Part shown: positions 7,040 to 8,632 of the stretch, piece by piece | Layout of the letters: each line of letters begins with the position of its first letter | Position numbering within the stretch: position 1 is the stretch's first letter | NCBI GenBank assembly: GCA_002339165.1 | Contig: DDJS01000040.1 | Coordinates: 1 to 8,632 of the forward strand | Reading direction: 5' to 3' | DNA length: 8,632 nucleotides | Origin: Cellvibrionales bacterium UBA2618 | GTDB taxonomy: Bacteria > Pseudomonadota > Gammaproteobacteria > Pseudomonadales > Porticoccaceae | Made by a program: the position numbers and the translations under genes | Notes under the pieces: generated by a model | The model's database searches: none | The model's input: the letters and a program-made list of their open reading frames with translations, nothing else | Told to the model about the DNA's origin: nothing

Positions 7040-8047
7040 TTACTTTTTGGTTGACTGCTGCAACCGGTACTCAATTGGCGTGAGTCCTTCCCAACGTTTA
7101 AAGGCGCGATAAAACGTGCTAGGTTCCGAAAAACCAGTCAGATAGACAACTTCCGAGATGCTGGTCTCGCTGTTGGCGAGAAGGCGCTTGGCTAGCGCAC
7201 GACGATAATTGTTGATTTCGTTTTGAAAACTGGTGCCAGCCGATTGCAACTCATACCGCAATTGACGCGGTGCCATACCCAGTTGCGAGGCGATTTTATC
7301 GAGGGAGCATTCGCGTGCTTCTAGCGCGCTGGCGAGTGCCTCGCGAAGCGTCTTAACGAGATCGAGCTGTTGAAGTTTAGCTAAGTGTTGGTCGGCGGCG
7401 ATAATTTGCAAGTTAAACAACTCGGGTTGAGCATGCATCGATCGGTAGGACAGCAGCGACTTGTCAAAATACAATTTAAACGCCCGTTCGTTGAACTCTA
7501 CAGGGCAGTTAAAAATCCGTTGATATTCTGACATGGGGGCGTTGGGGGCGTGACTAAAGGTCACCTTAGAGGCTTGAAAAGTGCCGTCGGTAACGCTTTG
7601 AAATAACCTCACCAAACCGATAACCATGGCCTCAGCTAAGTGTGAAGTAGCATATTTTGGCGCGCTAAAACGGCTCGTAATACAGGGCGTAGGGTTCTCG
7701 CTCAACTGGCCTTGCAGGGCGTCGCTAATCAGGCGCTGATAGTTACTCATGCGCCTTAGACCCGCACCAAATGTAGGGCTGCTCAACAGCAGATACTCAA
7801 AGATTTGGCCTTTGTAAACTGGCATTTTTTCGCCCAGATGCAAGCCTATACTGGGATCGCCAGAGTGTGCTAAAGCAGCTTCCCAGAAGCTAGGTTGGGC
7901 CGAGAATTTAGTGCGTAAATTAGCGTTGTATAGCATTGCTGGGTCGAGACCAGATTGGCGCAAGACCGCGTCGGCGTCGACGCCTAAATTGAGCAAACCT
8001 CGATAAGCCAGCCTGACGAGGGTCCCTGAGTCGGTGAGATTGTGCAT
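7040..8047 (-). CDS. AraC-family transcriptional regulator (arabinose-binding-type N-domain)
   Basis: A 335-residue cytoplasmic DNA-binding regulator. The C-terminal domain (about 245-330) holds two helix-turn-helix motifs: SLDKIASQLGMAPRQLRYEL (248-267) and the AraC/XylS signature around ISEVVYLTGFSEPSTFYRAF (297-316), followed by KRWEGLTPIEYR. The N-terminal ~200 residues resemble the effector/dimerisation domain of the PF12625 group, with the typical DPSIGLHLGEKMP (64-76) and FEYLLLSSPTFGAGL (83-97). Regulators of this type, such as the ornithine-utilisation regulator OruR, often lie next to catabolic or acyl-CoA genes. The start was chosen for family-like length; no clear Shine-Dalgarno precedes it. 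It is divergent from a MaoC-like dehydratase gene with 100 bp between the two starts, which makes that gene, and its own promoter, the likely targets. The effector is unknown; an acyl-CoA or fatty acid would be a guess. Confidence 0.93.
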   Translation of the reverse strand: MHNLTDSGTLVRLAYRGLLNLGVDADAVLRQSGLDPAMLYNANLRTKFSAQPSFWEAALAHSGDPSIGLHLGEKMPVYKGQIFEYLLLSSPTFGAGLRRMSNYQRLISDALQGQLSENPTPCITSRFSAPKYATSHLAEAMVIGLVRLFQSVTDGTFQASKVTFSHAPNAPMSEYQRIFNCPVEFNERAFKLYFDKSLLSYRSMHAQPELFNLQIIAADQHLAKLQQLDLVKTLREALASALEARECSLDKIASQLGMAPRQLRYELQSAGTSFQNEINNYRRALAKRLLANSETSISEVVYLTGFSEPSTFYRAFKRWEGLTPIEYRLQQSTKK

Positions 8048-8050
8048 GCA

Positions 8051-8078
8051 TTTAGCAATTCGCGGTTCGTGCTATCAT
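8051..8078 (+). promoter_or_regulatory. Candidate extended -10 promoter for the MaoC-like gene
   Basis: TGCTATCAT (8070-8078) fits an extended -10 element (TGnTATCAT), with a weak -35-like TTTAGC at 8051-8056 and a 16-bp spacer. Transcription would start near 8085, inside the palindrome described separately. On the other strand TATGAT (complement of 8074-8079), with TTGTCA (complement of 8095-8100) 15 bp upstream, is a candidate promoter for the AraC-family gene, so the two -10 boxes would overlap almost completely. Recognised by eye only. Confidence 0.45.
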
Positions 8079-8082
8079 ACAC

Positions 8083-8123
8083 CATTGGCCGAGATGACAA
8101 AATTATTTTGTCGGATGCCAATG
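8083..8123. promoter_or_regulatory. 41-bp imperfect palindrome, candidate operator of the AraC-family regulator
   Basis: The core is a perfect inverted repeat, GACAAAAT (8096-8103), central T, ATTTTGTC (8105-8112). Outside it are perfect outer arms CATTGGC (8083-8089) and GCCAATG (8117-8123). The spacers between outer and inner arms are 6 and 4 bases. The same stretch can be read as a direct repeat, GATGACAA (8093-8100) and GATGCCAA (8114-8121), 7 of 8 identical and exactly 21 bp apart, which is two helical turns and the usual arrangement for AraC/XylS half-sites. It overlaps the expected transcription start of the dehydratase gene and the -35 of the candidate regulator promoter, a position that suits repression and autoregulation better than activation. 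The repeats are seen directly; the bound protein is inferred. Confidence 0.6.
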
Positions 8124-8135
8124 TCACGGTTAGCA

Positions 8136-8141
8136 AAGGAG
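8136..8141 (+). promoter_or_regulatory. Ribosome binding site of the MaoC-like gene
   Basis: AAGGAG lies 6 bases before the ATG at 8148. It decides the start over the three later in-frame ATG codons at 8157, 8160 and 8163. Confidence 0.8.
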
Positions 8142-8147
8142 AGCACT

Positions 8148-8632
8148 ATGTCGCGCATGATGATGCCAAAATTCAACAAAAGTTCCCCGGAAAGCCCACA
8201 AAATATGGTTCTCGAACACCTGCCGAGCGTGCCTGTGTTGTTGTCCATGGCGGCTTTTCAGTCGGCATCCTTTAGGCCCGGCGACAAGTTGCCGGGGCTT
8301 ACCAGTGAGGTATTATCGGTGGTCATTGACCCCGACCACGTGCAGCACTACCGTCAGGTTTGCGGCTTTTTACAGAGCCAGTATCTCCCTGAAACTTATC
8401 TGCAAATGTTAGCTTTTCCGCTACTTCTAAAGCTTATGGTTCATGACGATTTTCCAGTGAAAGTGATTGGGCTGGTGCATCTGCGCAATCGAATTACGGT
8501 GCATAAACCGATGGATCTGGCGCAAAAGTTCCGGATGCTTGCCAGTGTCGGTGATAGCCGCGTGGTGTCGGCAGGTCTGGAGTGGGATATCGATACCAAA
8601 GTCACCGTTGATGGCGAACTGATCTGGTCCAG
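8148..8632 (+). CDS. MaoC-like acyl dehydratase, N-terminal part (runs off the window)
   Basis: 161 codons are present and the frame is open to the right edge. Residues about 48-160 match the N-terminal hot-dog region of MaoC-type (R)-specific enoyl-CoA hydratases/dehydratases of the double-hot-dog kind: IDPDHVQHYRQVCGF (60-74), LPETYLQMLAFPL (80-92) and VIGLVHLRNRI (106-116) are characteristic. This resembles the mycobacterial HtdX-like proteins, which hydrate trans-2-enoyl thioesters. The catalytic Asp-His motif of the family is in the C-terminal half, outside the window, so activity cannot be judged. The first ~25 residues (Met-, Lys-, Ser-, Pro-rich) look like a flexible leader and not a signal peptide. 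The gene is divergent from the AraC-family regulator. In mycobacteria the comparable gene is near fabG4 and fadA2, so a ketoacyl reductase and a thiolase may follow; this is inference. Confidence 0.82.
   Translation, partial: MSRMMMPKFNKSSPESPQNMVLEHLPSVPVLLSMAAFQSASFRPGDKLPGLTSEVLSVVIDPDHVQHYRQVCGFLQSQYLPETYLQMLAFPLLLKLMVHDDFPVKVIGLVHLRNRITVHKPMDLAQKFRMLASVGDSRVVSAGLEWDIDTKVTVDGELIWS

Noticed and set aside
8042..8275. 77-residue plus-strand frame overlapping the start of the MaoC-like gene
   Set aside because: It runs through the divergent control region and overlaps, in another frame, a gene with a strong ribosome site and clear MaoC-family motifs.

Overview
The window looks like chromosomal core DNA of a gammaproteobacterium. 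CmoA, CmoB and SlyX are all gammaproteobacterial hallmarks, and their sequences resemble the E. coli proteins closely in key motifs. The PreP-like M16C protease and the AraC-regulated MaoC-type dehydratase suggest a free-living, perhaps marine, lineage rather than an enteric one; that finer placement is inference. No mobile element, phage gene, CRISPR array, rRNA or tRNA was seen, and every main reading frame is intact.

Layout from left to right. A 12-bp tandem duplication lies at the left edge. Then comes cmoB (minus), divergent from slyX (plus). After 227 bp of non-coding DNA with three inverted repeats, there is an ALDH3/AlkH-like aldehyde dehydrogenase (plus). It converges on cmoA (minus), which sits 38 bp downstream of a large M16C metallopeptidase gene (minus). 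Further right are a 231-bp non-coding stretch, an AraC-family regulator (minus), a 100-bp divergent control region with a striking 41-bp imperfect palindrome, and the first 161 codons of a MaoC-like acyl dehydratase (plus) that runs off the right edge.

Three functional themes stand out. (1) CmoA and CmoB together make the wobble modification cmo5U34: CmoA makes carboxy-SAM and CmoB transfers its carboxymethyl group to hydroxyuridine 34. Here the two genes lie about 2 kb apart, with slyX and the aldehyde dehydrogenase between them in the opposite orientation. (2) The M16C protease and cmoA probably share a transcript. (3) The AraC regulator and the divergent dehydratase form a classic regulator/target pair, probably in acyl-CoA metabolism, with a candidate operator between them.

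I see no convincing new biological system. The best leads are the operator-like palindrome between the AraC and MaoC genes, the interrupted cmoA/cmoB pair, and the structured leader in front of the aldehyde dehydrogenase.
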